Notes: generated by a model from the letters alone, not told the origin. Numbered from the stretch's first letter, positions 9,301-16,929 are shown. The stretch is DNA of 64,000 nucleotides from Nonomuraea gerenzanensis (GCF_020215645.1 NZ_CP084058.1:1984001-2048000), one strand, 5' to 3'. Numbers and translations: made by a program.

Positions 9301-9617
9301 CTTCCGGGCTCCCGCAGCGCACGCCCGGCCAGTCCGGGGCCGGCGCGTCCTGGTCCTCGCCCGCCGACTCGGGCTTCCAGGCCGCGCAGGCCGCCGCCCA
9401 GCCGCAGCAGGCCGGCACGACGCCGTCGGGCCTGCCCCGCCGCGTCCCCAAGGCCAACCTGGTGCCCGGTACGGCGAGCCTCGCCGAGCCCCAGCCCACG
9501 TCTCCGGCACCGCAGATCTCACCCGAGCGGTTGCGCAGCCGGCTCTCCAGCTTCCAGCAGGGTGTCCGGCAAGGCCGGGCGTTCACCCGCGGAGAAGAGA
9601 ATGAGGAGGACAAATGA
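6333..9617 (+). CDS. cvnA: Conservon sensor kinase CvnA (NIT-domain histidine kinase), copy 1
   Basis: This is a 1094-residue membrane histidine kinase of the conservon type. TM1 is at about residues 27-50 and an extracellular nitrate/nitrite-sensing-like helical domain follows to about 335. TM2 is at 336-362, then a HAMP-like linker. A DHp-like helix carries LDHLATRMRR (His about 482), and a HATPase domain has N-box ELIENAISFSP (about 554) and G1 motif DLGIGM (about 585). The last 430 residues are a Pro-rich tail with five to six RWPSF-type repeats, ending in LPRRVPKANLVPG and RLRSRLSSFQQG. The GTG start at 6333 is fixed by comparison with the two paralogues. The open frame continues to 6192 but lacks a better start. 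Its stop overlaps cvnB1 (ATGA). Confidence 0.88.
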   Translation: MRTKDPRHTRSGEYTGGRFRLANWRVRSRLVALILIPTVVGVLLAGIQLADAIGTSAQYRRLTQVAELVQRIGALNHELAKERTLTAWYVADRRRGGRFVQLKTQRQATDKTKQDVLSAANAIDAAHSARVRDGVDNTRRWLDGLDSLRDSMVDNVPARASISTYSTMIEIFSGIQADLGDGVSDDALQGDIAALGSLQRMKEEVSRQQIILIVTLLQPNRRVDSADWADFLGSWDKQQAELASFEAEAKPADLKAYQQGVKGLQVDLADAMRQRALAQVRQSNRISDLDVTTNRDLNDWFESTTVTVNAMRKVEGNLAGKIVNSTTDLSNNEQRSAIISGALILVLLLLVLIITTRVAGSLVRPLRRLRAEALQVATSRLPDTVRVLRESGDGAQVPEVPSIGINTRDEIGEVARAFDEVHREAIRLAGDEAKLRANVNSMFVNLSRRSQTLVERQLQLIEGLEQGEEDEQRLANLFRLDHLATRMRRNSENLLVLAGQEAARKWSEPVPLVDIARASLSEVENYERVQIQIPSGTLIVGPAVTDAVHLLAELIENAISFSPRESKVTVTSTPAEGGVMVTINDLGIGMSQEELAEANWRLANPPVVDVSVSRRMGLFVVGRLALRHGIRVQLSMRETGGLSALVFMPDMLISNGQGLPQQGGQYEAFTTFDPSMFQQQPPSRNGSHPSFDDVPGQVVDTQWPGSLPAPGTGNWPSFGEQPATPDPQPSAFGDQPSVFGDQPAPGFGDGFGDAFGEPQQPPRADEPRWPSFAEEPPAAAPQQPAAFGEPRWPSFTEEPPAAPAAEPSPFADNRWPSFAEQPPPLQPGDEPRWPSFATEPPPAQPQQEEPRWSSFADPLPRRSLFEAEERPRPQFGDTYRSPFDEEPKPADQFEQNGQPGYNPFGPGEYSSQDMTGPLPVVRNSPLEEQSEEFLPIFSSVGSDWFRRPDPEILQPRPELEGEPEVTAVHPAVPADPPPAAMPPAATPGRSSGLPQRTPGQSGAGASWSSPADSGFQAAQAAAQPQQAGTTPSGLPRRVPKANLVPGTASLAEPQPTSPAPQISPERLRSRLSSFQQGVRQGRAFTRGEENEEDK

Positions 9618-10036
9618 GAGAAATGAGCCAGGGAGCGCGCGGCATAAGCTGGTTGATCACGGACTTCGTGAACAACGTGCCGGGCGTCGCCCACACGGTC
9701 GTGGTGTCGTCCGACGGGTTGCCGCTGGCCTACTCTGAAGGCTTCCCCAAGGACCGGGCCGACCAGCTCGCTGCGGTCGCCTCGGGCGTGATCAGCTTGA
9801 CCCAGGGCGCCGCGCGGGTCTTCGAGGGCGGTATGGTGACGCAGACCGTCATCGAGATGCAGCGTGGGCTCTTGATGATCATGTCGATCAGTGATGGATC
9901 CTGCTTGGCGGTCCTGGCTGCTCCCGACTGTGACATGGGTCTGGTCGCGTACCAGATGACCTTGCTGGTCGAGCGGGCGGGTCAGGTACTGACTCCGGCC
10001 GTACGCGCTGAGCTGCAAGCGGCCCGCCCCCGCTAG
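9614..10036 (+). CDS. cvnB: Roadblock/LC7-domain protein CvnB, copy 1
   Basis: This 140-residue single-domain roadblock/LC7 protein is the second component of the conservon. It starts in the ATGA overlap with cvnA1. The sequence is typical of the family: SWLITDFVNNVPGVAHTVVVSSDG at the N-terminus, a central ISDGSCLAVLAAPDCDMGL and a C-terminal helix. In studied conservons the roadblock protein dimerises and binds the kinase and the small GTPase-like CvnD at the membrane, acting like a scaffold or activating factor. It is clearly more diverged from the CvnB proteins of copies 2 and 3 than those two are from each other. Confidence 0.9.
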   Translation: MREMSQGARGISWLITDFVNNVPGVAHTVVVSSDGLPLAYSEGFPKDRADQLAAVASGVISLTQGAARVFEGGMVTQTVIEMQRGLLMIMSISDGSCLAVLAAPDCDMGLVAYQMTLLVERAGQVLTPAVRAELQAARPR

Positions 10037-10056
10037 CGGGGCGGTGAAGGAGAAGA

Positions 10057-10464
10057 ATGGTGTCAGGTCAGCAGGGTTGGGCTGGTGATAGCACTCCGCC
10101 GCATCCGGCGGCTCCCCGTCCGCAGAAGCCGAGCTCCCTGGTGCGGCCGTATGCCGTGACCGGGGGGCGCACCGCGCCGCGGATGAAGTTCGCCATGGAG
10201 GCACTCGTGTCCTCTGTGACGTCGGAATACCAAGACATTTCCCTACTAAGTCCGGAGTATCAGGCGATCATTAACCTGACCCGGAACGTCCGGTCGGTTG
10301 CCGAGATCTCCGCCCTCTTACGCCAGCCTCTGGGTGTGGTCCGGGTGCTCATTGCCGACATGGCGTCGGAGGGCCTGATCCGCGTGCACCAGCCTGCGCT
10401 GGACGCGGGAAAGCCGGACCTCAACTTGCTCGAAAGGGTTCTCAGTGGACTTCGCAGGCTCTAG
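10057..10464 (+). CDS. cvnC: DUF742 protein CvnC, copy 1
   Basis: This 135-residue protein is the third conservon component. It has a short disordered N-terminus, then VRPYAVTGGRTAP (about residues 29-41), which is the DUF742 signature. A winged-helix-like C-terminal half follows (SVAEISALLRQPLGVVRVLIAD and a final LLERVLSGLRRL). AGGAGA lies just upstream of ATG 10057. The last 20 bases overlap cvnD1, an arrangement shared by all three copies. The biochemical role of CvnC is poorly defined, and the helix-turn-helix-like half suggests nucleic-acid or protein binding. Confidence 0.88.
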   Translation: MVSGQQGWAGDSTPPHPAAPRPQKPSSLVRPYAVTGGRTAPRMKFAMEALVSSVTSEYQDISLLSPEYQAIINLTRNVRSVAEISALLRQPLGVVRVLIADMASEGLIRVHQPALDAGKPDLNLLERVLSGLRRL

Positions 10465-11023
10465 CCCCGGCCTAACCTCGACGAAGATCGTCGTGGCCGG
10501 GGGCTTCGGCGTGGGCAAGACGACGTTCGTGGGAGCGGTCTCGGAGATCCTGCCGCTCACCACGGAAGCGGTCATGACGGACGCCTCGGCGCACGTCGAC
10601 GACGTCTCTCTCACGCCGAACAAGACGACCACGACCGTGGCCATGGACTTCGGCCGGGTCTCGCTCGACCGTGACCTGATCCTGTACCTGTTCGGCACGC
10701 CCGGGCAGCACCGCTTCTGGTTCATGTGGGACGACCTGGTACGCGGCGCCATCGGCGCGGTCGTCCTCGTCGACACCCGCCGCCTGGCCGACAGCTTCCC
10801 CGCCATCGACTACTTCGAAGAGGCGAAACTGCCGTTCGTCATCGGCATCAACGGCTGGGACGGCCAGTTCGCGCACGCGGAGGACGAGATCAGGGAGGCG
10901 CTGTCGATCGGCGACCACATCCCGATCGTCCGCCTGGACGCGCGGCAACGCGAGTCGGTCAAAGCCACCCTGATCACCTTGGTGGAACACGCCCTGACCC
11001 GCCACATGCACACCCCGGTCTAA
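10445..11023 (+). CDS. cvnD: Conservon GTP-binding protein CvnD, copy 1
   Basis: This 192-residue P-loop GTPase-like protein is the output component of the conservon. The P-loop is GGFGVGKTT (residues 19-27). The switch II motif is GTPGQHRFW in place of the usual DxxGQ, and the base-recognition site is GINGWDG rather than NKxD; both are normal for this Rag/MglA-like bacterial family. The GTG start at 10445 lies 20 bases inside cvnC1, so translation is coupled. Relative to copies 2 and 3 it differs in the effector-side segment (HVDDVSLTPNKTTT) and in the C-terminal helix. A long hairpin follows the stop. Confidence 0.9.
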   Translation: MDFAGSSPGLTSTKIVVAGGFGVGKTTFVGAVSEILPLTTEAVMTDASAHVDDVSLTPNKTTTTVAMDFGRVSLDRDLILYLFGTPGQHRFWFMWDDLVRGAIGAVVLVDTRRLADSFPAIDYFEEAKLPFVIGINGWDGQFAHAEDEIREALSIGDHIPIVRLDARQRESVKATLITLVEHALTRHMHTPV

Positions 11024-11037
11024 AGACCGCATCGTAC

Positions 11038-11081
11038 GGGTGCCGCCCTCGTCCGAGGCTTCGCCGGCCGGGGCGGCACCC
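11038..11081 (+). terminator. Hairpin after conservon 1
   Basis: GGGTGCCGCCC at 11038-11048 pairs perfectly with GGGCGGCACCC at 11071-11081 around a 22-base GC-rich loop, 14 bases after the cvnD1 stop. No U-tract follows. It most likely ends the cvnABCD transcript. Confidence 0.65.
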
Positions 11082-11153
11082 ATCCGTTGCCCACGCGGGT
11101 GACGGGACACCCCTCTGCTTCGTGCGACCCGGCAGCAGCGTGCCGCCGCTCCG

Positions 11154-11573
11154 ATGGGCCTGGAAGTGCAACTCGTCGTGACGTTCCTGACGCTCATCGC
11201 CGTGCCGCTCGGCGCGCTCGCGCTGATCGTGATGATGATCCGGGTGCTGACCGGCAAGCTCTTCCCGGCTCCGGTGGGCCGGTGGGTGCAGGCTGCCGCG
11301 TACACCGCGCTGGCCGGCGGCGCCATGTACGTCTGGGGCGCGTTCCACCTGTTCACCCTGGACGTGAGGGAGACGTGCCTGCTCCAGCACGGGCAGGGCT
11401 GGGAGCCCGGGCACGGGGAGCGCTTCTTCCCGCTGAGCAAGAGGTGCAACGCCGACTACGACCTCGTGCCGGGCTACGTGAACCCGGTGGTCATGCTGTG
11501 CCTGGCAGGGGTGGTGCTGTTCGCGGCGCTCGCCGTCCGGCAGGCCGTCAAGACGCGAGCCGCCGCGAAGTGA
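11154..11573 (+). CDS. Small membrane protein, unknown function
   Basis: This 139-residue protein matches no family I recognise. Hydrophobic stretches at about residues 6-30, 44-65 and 108-130 suggest three membrane helices. The loop between the second and third contains two cysteines (in RETCLL and SKRCNAD) that could form an external disulphide. No clear ribosome-binding site precedes ATG 11154, which is 72 bases beyond the conservon 1 hairpin. Codon use looks normal for the region. It precedes the methyltransferase by 51 bases and could be part of neither neighbouring unit. Confidence 0.65.
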   Translation: MGLEVQLVVTFLTLIAVPLGALALIVMMIRVLTGKLFPAPVGRWVQAAAYTALAGGAMYVWGAFHLFTLDVRETCLLQHGQGWEPGHGERFFPLSKRCNADYDLVPGYVNPVVMLCLAGVVLFAALAVRQAVKTRAAAK

Positions 11574-11585
11574 CCGCACGCGGGC

Positions 11586-11616
11586 TTGCCTTCAAGCCGC
11601 CTTGAAGGTGTTGACT
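11586..11616 (+). promoter_or_regulatory. MerR/SoxR-type promoter with perfect dyad
   Basis: CCTTCAAG at 11589-11596 and CTTGAAGG at 11601-11608 form a perfect 8-bp inverted repeat with a 4-base centre. It lies between TTGCCT (11586-11591, -35-like) and a weak TTGACT (11611-11616) 19 bases later. A dyad filling a 19-bp spacer is the hallmark of MerR-family activator promoters. The ATG at 11625 would be at or next to the transcription start, implying a leaderless mRNA. Confidence 0.55.
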
Positions 11617-11624
11617 GCGGAGCC

Positions 11625-12290
11625 ATGCAACCGCGAACAGCGATGGCGCCACTGAAGCGATCGATCATCAAGACCCTCGTCGGCCAGTTCGGCCACCCCC
11701 GGGGCCTGGCAGGGCGGGCCGTCGGCTGGGTGATGGCGCACCGCTCCTCCAACCGCCGCCGCAACCTGTGGATCGCCGCACTGCTCGACGTGCGCCCCAC
11801 CGACCGGATCCTCGAAGTCGGCTTCGGCCCCGGGATCGCGATCGCCGAGCTGAGCCGCCGGATCGGCAGCGCAGGACATCTCTACGGCGTCGACCACTCC
11901 GAGGTGATGCTGCGGCAGGCGAGCCGCCGCAACGCCGCCGCCATCATGGCCGGCCGGGTCACGCTGACCTGCGCCTCCGTCGCCGACCTGCCCGCCACCC
12001 TGAACGGCCCCTTCGACGTGATCTACGCCGTCAACTCCCTCGGCCACTGGCCCGATCCTGCCGAGCGGCTGAGGGAGCTGGGCGGCCGGCTCGTCCCCGG
12101 CGGCCGCATGGCCCTGGTCTCCCAGCCCCGCACTCCCGGAGCCACGGCGCAGACCTCGCTCAAGGTGGCTCGCGAGATTCAGGACCTCCTGGAGAGTGTG
12201 GGCCTGCGCCACGAGAAGACCGATACGCTCGGCCTCGATCCGCCCGTCGTGTGCGTCCTGGCCGCACGACCTGCCGCGGAGCCGGCATGA
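11625..12290 (+). CDS. Class I SAM-dependent methyltransferase
   Basis: This 221-residue cytosolic methyltransferase has the Methyltransf_11/25 fold. Motif I is ILEVGFGPGIAI (about residues 62-73), and an acidic residue binding the ribose is in YGVDHSEVML (about 87-96). The post-core strand is FDVIYAVNSLGHWPD (about 127-141), and the C-terminal strands follow. I chose ATG 11625 because it lies directly behind the MerR-type promoter dyad. The open frame also extends 13 codons upstream through that dyad, which would be inconsistent with it being a promoter. The substrate is unknown. The gene stands alone, with a convergent TetR gene 142 bases away. Confidence 0.82.
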   Translation: MQPRTAMAPLKRSIIKTLVGQFGHPRGLAGRAVGWVMAHRSSNRRRNLWIAALLDVRPTDRILEVGFGPGIAIAELSRRIGSAGHLYGVDHSEVMLRQASRRNAAAIMAGRVTLTCASVADLPATLNGPFDVIYAVNSLGHWPDPAERLRELGGRLVPGGRMALVSQPRTPGATAQTSLKVAREIQDLLESVGLRHEKTDTLGLDPPVVCVLAARPAAEPA

Positions 12291-12432
12291 CGTGGACGGG
12301 GTGAGCCGTCACTCGATCGGGGGCTTGCGAGCCGTGTCGCCCTCGTGGAAGTGGTGCAGCTCCTTGCCGAGGCCGGCCTGGGCGGTGGCCTTCGGCAGGC
12401 GTGCAGGCAGGTGACCGCCTTCCCGCAGGCGT

Positions 12433-13077
12433 TCACGCAGGTGCGCGCACCTTCCGGCAGGCGGCCTCGGCCACCCCGAACAGCTCCACCACCATCGGCT
12501 CCACCGAGGCCTGCACCTCTCCGGCAGGCTCACCGGCGAGCAGCCGGCGGCGCACCTCCGCGTCGAGCACGCGATCGACCCCCGAGGCGAAGGCCGCCAT
12601 GAGGCCGGGGCGCAGCCCCTCGCTCAGCGGCGGCGCGTCCTCGGCCAGCGCGGCGGCGAGCAGGCTCTCGCGTTCCTGACGCAACTCCAGCTCCCTGCCG
12701 CGCAGCGCGGGGCTGGCGTCGAGGGTGCGCTGGTAGTCGATGGAGTGCACGAGCAGCCCGGCGACGTGATAGTCGCCGAGCAGCCGCAGATAGCCACGGG
12801 CCAGGGCCTGCGCGACCGTCTCGTCCTGACCCCGGCTCCGGACGGCGGCGCTCGGCAACGACACGTAGCCGTCGCGTTCCTGGAAGAAGAGGTCCTCCTT
12901 GGTGGGGAAGTGGTTGAAGACCGTCTGCACGGCCACGTCGGCCTCCCGGGCGACGTCGGCGACCGTGACGGCGTCGAAGCCGCGTTCGAGGAAGAGCCGC
13001 ATCGCCGCCTCGCCGATGGCCTGCCGCGTCTGCTGCTTCTTGCGGTCTCGTCGCGTCGTGGTCGTCGCCTCGCTCAT
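12433..13077 (-). CDS. TetR-family transcriptional regulator
   Basis: This 214-residue regulator has a well-conserved N-terminal helix-turn-helix at about residues 15-62 (AAMRLFLERGFDAVTVADVA, then VAVQTVFNHFPTKEDLFF). The remaining 150 residues form the helical effector-binding core. It is divergent from the membrane protein gene at 13185, and the gap contains a perfect palindrome overlapping a good promoter. It therefore probably represses the downstream pair 13185-14269 and itself. The inducer is unknown. Confidence 0.87.
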   Translation of the reverse strand: MSEATTTTRRDRKKQQTRQAIGEAAMRLFLERGFDAVTVADVAREADVAVQTVFNHFPTKEDLFFQERDGYVSLPSAAVRSRGQDETVAQALARGYLRLLGDYHVAGLLVHSIDYQRTLDASPALRGRELELRQERESLLAAALAEDAPPLSEGLRPGLMAAFASGVDRVLDAEVRRRLLAGEPAGEVQASVEPMVVELFGVAEAACRKVRAPA

Positions 13078-13120
13078 GAAGGCAAGCGTACGGCGTCGGC
13101 CGGGTCACTACATGCGTGTA

Positions 13121-13148
13121 TTGACTACATTGATGTAGTGACTATAGT
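13121..13148 (+). promoter_or_regulatory. Promoter with TetR-type operator
   Basis: TTGACT (13121-13126) and TATAGT (13143-13148) with a 16-base spacer form a good sigma-70-type promoter. ACTACAT (13124-13130) and ATGTAGT (13133-13139) make a perfect 7-bp inverted repeat with a 2-base centre inside that promoter. A further ACTACAT half site lies at 13107-13113. Binding here would block transcription of the gene at 13185. Confidence 0.7.
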
Positions 13149-13184
13149 CATGTGCCGACCCCAACGATCCGGATCGAGGTACAC

Positions 13185-13637
13185 ATGACACGGCACTGGA
13201 CCCTGCCCCGGGCGCTCGTCGCGCTGATGGCGGCCGAGACCGCCCTCGGGGCGCTCCTGTTCGACCTGGTGCTGCACGACACCGCGCACGAGCATCTGTA
13301 CAACCCGGCCTGGTCACCGCACGCGAAGTTCCACGACGCGCAGTACATCGTGATGTCGCTGGCCTTCGGGCTGCTCGCGCTCGCCCTGCTCGCCGGGCGT
13401 CGCGGGGACCCGCACTCCCGGCTGCTGTGGGCGGCCGGGATCGTGGCCGTGCCGTGGGCGAGCATGTTCCCGGCGCTGCTGTTCCCCGGCACCGCCGGCT
13501 ACGACCCGGAGTTCAGGGACGAGACGCAGTTCGTCCTCGGGCTGCACGGCCAGCTGTTCATGGCGCTGGTCACGCTGGTGATCCTCGCCGTCGCGGCGTT
13601 CCTGGCCCACCGGCGGCAGCGGGCGGTGGACGCGTGA
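13185..13637 (+). CDS. Small polytopic membrane protein, unknown function
   Basis: This 150-residue protein has four likely membrane helices, at about residues 6-28, 57-75, 86-104 and 122-142. Polar loops are rich in His and Asp (HDTAHEHLYNPAW, HAKFHDAQY). I chose ATG 13185 because GAGG lies 5 bases upstream. A GTG at 13152 would fall too close to the promoter. It sits directly behind the TetR-controlled promoter, and its stop overlaps the start of the NAD(P)-binding protein gene by 4 bases (GTGA), so the two form a two-gene operon. I recognise no characterised function. Confidence 0.75.
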   Translation: MTRHWTLPRALVALMAAETALGALLFDLVLHDTAHEHLYNPAWSPHAKFHDAQYIVMSLAFGLLALALLAGRRGDPHSRLLWAAGIVAVPWASMFPALLFPGTAGYDPEFRDETQFVLGLHGQLFMALVTLVILAVAAFLAHRRQRAVDA

Positions 13638-14269
13638 GGCTGTTCGTCCTCGGTGGCAGCGGCGGTACGGGAGCCCAGGTGGTGGCTCAGGCGCTCGACG
13701 CCGGTCACCGGGTCTCCGTACTGGCCCGCCGGCCCGAGTCGATGCCGCGCCAGGCCCGGCTGACCATCGTGCGTGGCGACGTGCTGCGGCCCGAGGGGTG
13801 GCGGCACGAGCTGGCGGGGCACGACGCCGTGATCTCCTGCCTCGGCAGTGCGGATCGGCGGCCCACCGTCGTGTACTCGCAGGGCACGGCCGCGATCGTC
13901 GCCGCCATGCGGGGGTGCGGGGTGCGACGGTTGTCCTGCGTCACGTCGGCCAGTCTCGGGCTGTCCCCGGCCGCGCCGGTGCCCCAGCGGTTGCTGATCG
14001 TACGGGTGGTGCGGCCCCTGTATCGGCACGTGTACGCCGACATGGAGAAGCTGGAGCGGATCGTCGCCACCGCCGGTGACCTGGACTGGACGATCGTCCG
14101 GCCACCGCGGCTCACGAACGGCGCGCTGACCGGACAGTATGTGACGGCGGTCGATGGGCACCTGCCGCGCACGCGGTCGCTCTCGCGGGCCGACCTCGCG
14201 CACTACCTGCTCCACCACCTCGACGACCGGGCAACCAGGCGGGCCACCGTCGAGATCTCCGGAGGGTGA
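13634..14269 (+). CDS. NmrA/SDR-like NAD(P)-binding protein
   Basis: This 211-residue Rossmann-fold protein of the atypical short-chain dehydrogenase class (NmrA/flavin-reductase-like) begins almost at once with the dinucleotide-binding motif LGGSGGTGAQVV. NADP preference is suggested by ARRPES at the end of the second strand. RGDV and ISCLGS are the next conserved strands, and DLDWTIVRPPRLT is a family hallmark. It lacks the usual YxxxK catalytic pair, so it may sense redox state or act as a reductase. The GTG start at 13634 overlaps the previous stop, and control is presumably by the TetR protein at 12433. Confidence 0.83.
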   Translation: MRLFVLGGSGGTGAQVVAQALDAGHRVSVLARRPESMPRQARLTIVRGDVLRPEGWRHELAGHDAVISCLGSADRRPTVVYSQGTAAIVAAMRGCGVRRLSCVTSASLGLSPAAPVPQRLLIVRVVRPLYRHVYADMEKLERIVATAGDLDWTIVRPPRLTNGALTGQYVTAVDGHLPRTRSLSRADLAHYLLHHLDDRATRRATVEISGG

Positions 14270-14276
14270 CCTCGGC

Positions 14277-14582
14277 TCACATGCGCGACAACAACTCCGC
14301 CTTCTTGGCCTGGAACTCCTCCTCCGACAACACCCCCGCGTCCCGCAGTTCGCCCAGCTTGGCGATCAGCTCGGCCACCTGGAGCCCGCGTGCGGGGGAC
14401 AGCCGGCGCCTGGAGGAGGGGACGGCGGCCAGCACGGCGGCGGCGAACGGCAGCGACTTGTGGGTGGCACCCCAGCCCAGGCTGAAGACGACGGACGCCG
14501 GATCCTTGGCCGGGTCGGAGGGCATGCGCCGGCCGCGCACCTTCAGCCGGAGCGAGCCGGCTAAGACATCCTCCACCACCAC
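14277..14582 (-). CDS. SHOCT-domain protein
   Basis: This small protein of 101 residues (GTG start) or 82 residues (ATG at 14525) has a C-terminal SHOCT domain, seen in LIAKLGELRDAGVLSEEEFQ followed by AKKAELLSRM. The N-terminal part is unassigned but contains a short hydrophobic stretch. SHOCT domains are short helical hairpins found at the C-termini of many actinobacterial proteins and are thought to aid oligomerisation. The gene is convergent with the NAD(P)-binding protein gene, 7 bases apart. The function is unknown. Confidence 0.75.
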   Translation of the reverse strand: MVVEDVLAGSLRLKVRGRRMPSDPAKDPASVVFSLGWGATHKSLPFAAAVLAAVPSSRRRLSPARGLQVAELIAKLGELRDAGVLSEEEFQAKKAELLSRM

Positions 14583-14700
14583 AGCGTACGCGGCGGATCC
14601 CCGGCCGGCAGGCCCTCGCGCGCGAATGGCGGTTTGCCGTAAGAAACGCTGATGAAGGACGCAATGGTGGCCGCGGCACCACCGTCGTTAGCGTCGGCGG

Positions 14701-16116
14701 GTGCTCAGAACGTTGCTCGCCGCCCTCACCATCACCCTCCTCCCCGCCGGCCCCGCGGTCGCGCGGGAACCCGTCACCGCACAGGCGGTGGACGAGTTCG
14801 TCACCCGCTACCGGGAGCAGACCGGGCTGCCCGGCGCCGCCGTCGCCGTCACCCACGGCGACCGGATCGTGCGCGCCGCCGGTTACGGCAGGACCGCGAC
14901 CGGCGACCCGCTCACGGCGGACACCCCGATGGCGGTCGCGTCCGTGAGCAAGTCCTTCACGGCCACCGCCGTGCTGCGGCTCGTGGAGCAAGGAGAGATC
15001 GCCCTGGACCAGCCCGTACGCCGCTACCTGCCCGAGTTCACGATGGCCGATCCCCGGGCGGCCGGCATCACCGTGCGCCAGTTGCTCGACCAGACCTCGG
15101 GCATGGCCGACTCGACCTTCCGCGAGAAGAGCCTGCCCCAGCCGTCGACGCTCAAGGGAGCCGTCGCCCGGCTGCGGACGGCCAGGCTCGCGGCGGCTCC
15201 GGGCACCGCCTACAGCTACCACAACACCAACTTCCAGGTCGCCGCCCGGCTGGTCGAGGTGGTGAGCGGCCGGCCGTTCGCGGCGTTCCTGGACGCGGAG
15301 GTCTTCGAGCCGCTCGGCATGCGCCACAGCACCACCATCGACACCGACCGCGACCTGCCCGGCAGCGCCCGCGGGCACCTGTACGTGCTCGGCCACGCCA
15401 TCCCGCTGCCCGAGCCGACGGGGTTCGGCAACGGCTCGGGCGGCGTGCTCAGCACCGCCCACGACCTGGCCCGCTGGCTGATCGCGCAGAGCACCGGCGA
15501 CGGCGTGCTGTCGCCGAGCAGCGTCGAGGCACTGCGCACGCCGTCCCGGCAGAACCCCGGCTACGCCCTGGGCTGGTCCCTCGGCAGAACCCCGCGCGGG
15601 GCCGCCACGCTCGAACACGGCGGTGACCTGTTCACCTCCACGGCCCACCAGCTGCTGATCCCCGCCTCGGGATACGGGATCGCGGTCATGGCGAACACCG
15701 GCACGGCGTTCGAGGACGCGGGCCAGCTCATGGACGGCCTGGTCGCCCTGGTGGAGGGAGCCCCGCCGCCGCTGCCGGACGGCTCCCCGTTCCTGGTCAC
15801 CGACCTGCTGTTCCTGCTGTCGGCCCTGGTGGCGATCGCCCTGGGGGTGCGGGGCGTGGTGCGCGCCCGGCGGTGGACCGCCCGGTGGCGGGCGCGGTGG
15901 TGGGTGTTGCCGCTCTATCTGGCGCCGCTCGCGCTGTGCGTGACGGTCGCTCCGGTCTTCCGGGTGCTCGCCCGGGGCCGCGACATCGCGTGGATCCAGG
16001 TGGTCTATCTCTATCCGACGTTCATGCTCGCGCTGGTGACCGCCGCGGCGGCCGGGACGGCGGTGGTGGCCGCGCGCGTCGGTGCCAGGCTCGCGGCGAC
16101 CGGAACGCCGAAGTGA
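14701..16116 (+). CDS. Secreted/membrane serine hydrolase, class C beta-lactamase fold
   Basis: This 471-residue protein has an N-terminal signal peptide (residues 1-22, ending AVA-REP) and a beta-lactamase/D-alanyl-D-alanine carboxypeptidase domain. Its three active-site boxes are SVSK (nucleophile Ser81, Lys84), YHN (near 173) and HGG (near 306). After about residue 360 there are three membrane helices, so the catalytic domain is anchored outside the cell. It starts with GTG directly at 14701 with little leader. The ends of this gene and the ATPase gene face each other across a hairpin. It is likely an esterase, a peptidase or a penicillin-binding-protein-like enzyme. The substrate is not determinable from sequence. 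Confidence 0.85.
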   Translation: MLRTLLAALTITLLPAGPAVAREPVTAQAVDEFVTRYREQTGLPGAAVAVTHGDRIVRAAGYGRTATGDPLTADTPMAVASVSKSFTATAVLRLVEQGEIALDQPVRRYLPEFTMADPRAAGITVRQLLDQTSGMADSTFREKSLPQPSTLKGAVARLRTARLAAAPGTAYSYHNTNFQVAARLVEVVSGRPFAAFLDAEVFEPLGMRHSTTIDTDRDLPGSARGHLYVLGHAIPLPEPTGFGNGSGGVLSTAHDLARWLIAQSTGDGVLSPSSVEALRTPSRQNPGYALGWSLGRTPRGAATLEHGGDLFTSTAHQLLIPASGYGIAVMANTGTAFEDAGQLMDGLVALVEGAPPPLPDGSPFLVTDLLFLLSALVAIALGVRGVVRARRWTARWRARWWVLPLYLAPLALCVTVAPVFRVLARGRDIAWIQVVYLYPTFMLALVTAAAAGTAVVAARVGARLAATGTPK

Positions 16117-16119
16117 GGC

Positions 16120-16150
16120 CCGGGCGACGACCGGCAAGGTGATCGCCCGG
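16120..16150. terminator. Bidirectional hairpin between convergent genes
   Basis: CCGGGCGA at 16120-16127 pairs with TCGCCCGG at 16143-16150 around a 15-base loop. It sits exactly between the convergent serine hydrolase and ABC ATPase genes, so it could end transcription from both sides. Confidence 0.55.
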
Positions 16151-16158
16151 TCACGGTC

Positions 16159-16929
16159 CTAGACGGTGGCGTGGCCGCGGACGAGCCGCCCCACCTCGGC
16201 GCGCAGGTGCACGAAGTCGGGGTGCTCGCGCGTGGAGATCTGGTCGCGCGGCTCGGGCAGGTCCACCTTCAGGTCGCCCACCACGTGCGCGGGCGCCTTG
16301 GACAGCACGACCACGCGGTCGCCGACGTAGACGCTCTCGTCGATGTCGTGGGTGATGAGCACGATGGTCATCTGGTGGTGGCCGCGGACCTTGAGCACCA
16401 GGTCCTCCAGGTCCTCCCTGGTCTGGGCGTCCACCGAGCCGAAGGGCTCGTCCATGAGCATCAGCGTCGGCCGGTAGGCCAGCGCCCGCGCGATCGCGAC
16501 GCGCTGCTGCATGCCCCCGGAGAGCTGGAACGGGTACTTGCGGCCCGCGTTGGCCAGGCCCACCGACTCCAGTGCCTCGGCCGCGGCCTCGCGGCGCTGC
16601 TTCTTGTCCATGTTCTTGCGGCGCAGCGGCAGGGCCACGTTGTCGGCGACCGACATCCACGGGAACAACGAGCGGCTGTAGTCCTGGAAGACCACGGCGA
16701 GGTTGTCGGGCGTCTGGCGGACGAGCTCGCCCTCCACCCTGACCTGCCCGCCCGTCGGCTGGATCAGGCCGGCGATGGAGCGGAGCAGCGTCGACTTACC
16801 GCAGCCGGAGGGCCCCACGATGCAGAGGAGCTCGCCCTCGGCGACGCTCAGGTTGAGCCCTTCGATGGCGTGGTGTGCGTTGGGAGTACCGCCGCCGTAC
16901 ACATGGGAAAGGTTGTCTATCTCGAGCAA
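16159..16929 (-). CDS. ABC transporter ATPase, SsuB/TauB/NrtD type
   Basis: This 256-residue cytoplasmic ATPase belongs to the nitrate/sulfonate/taurine (NitT/TauT) importer class. Walker [10 protein letters not shown] lies at residues 39-47, the signature LSGGMQQR near 135, Walker B LMLMDEP near 155 and the switch histidine in LITHDIDE. It is the last gene of the leftward operon that begins with the binding protein at 20979, separated from the monooxygenase by 161 bases. It is the only ATPase gene for this transporter class in the window, whereas three sets of matching permeases and binding proteins are present. It may therefore serve all three. Confidence 0.9.
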   Translation of the reverse strand: MLEIDNLSHVYGGGTPNAHHAIEGLNLSVAEGELLCIVGPSGCGKSTLLRSIAGLIQPTGGQVRVEGELVRQTPDNLAVVFQDYSRSLFPWMSVADNVALPLRRKNMDKKQRREAAAEALESVGLANAGRKYPFQLSGGMQQRVAIARALAYRPTLMLMDEPFGSVDAQTREDLEDLVLKVRGHHQMTIVLITHDIDESVYVGDRVVVLSKAPAHVVGDLKVDLPEPRDQISTREHPDFVHLRAEVGRLVRGHATV

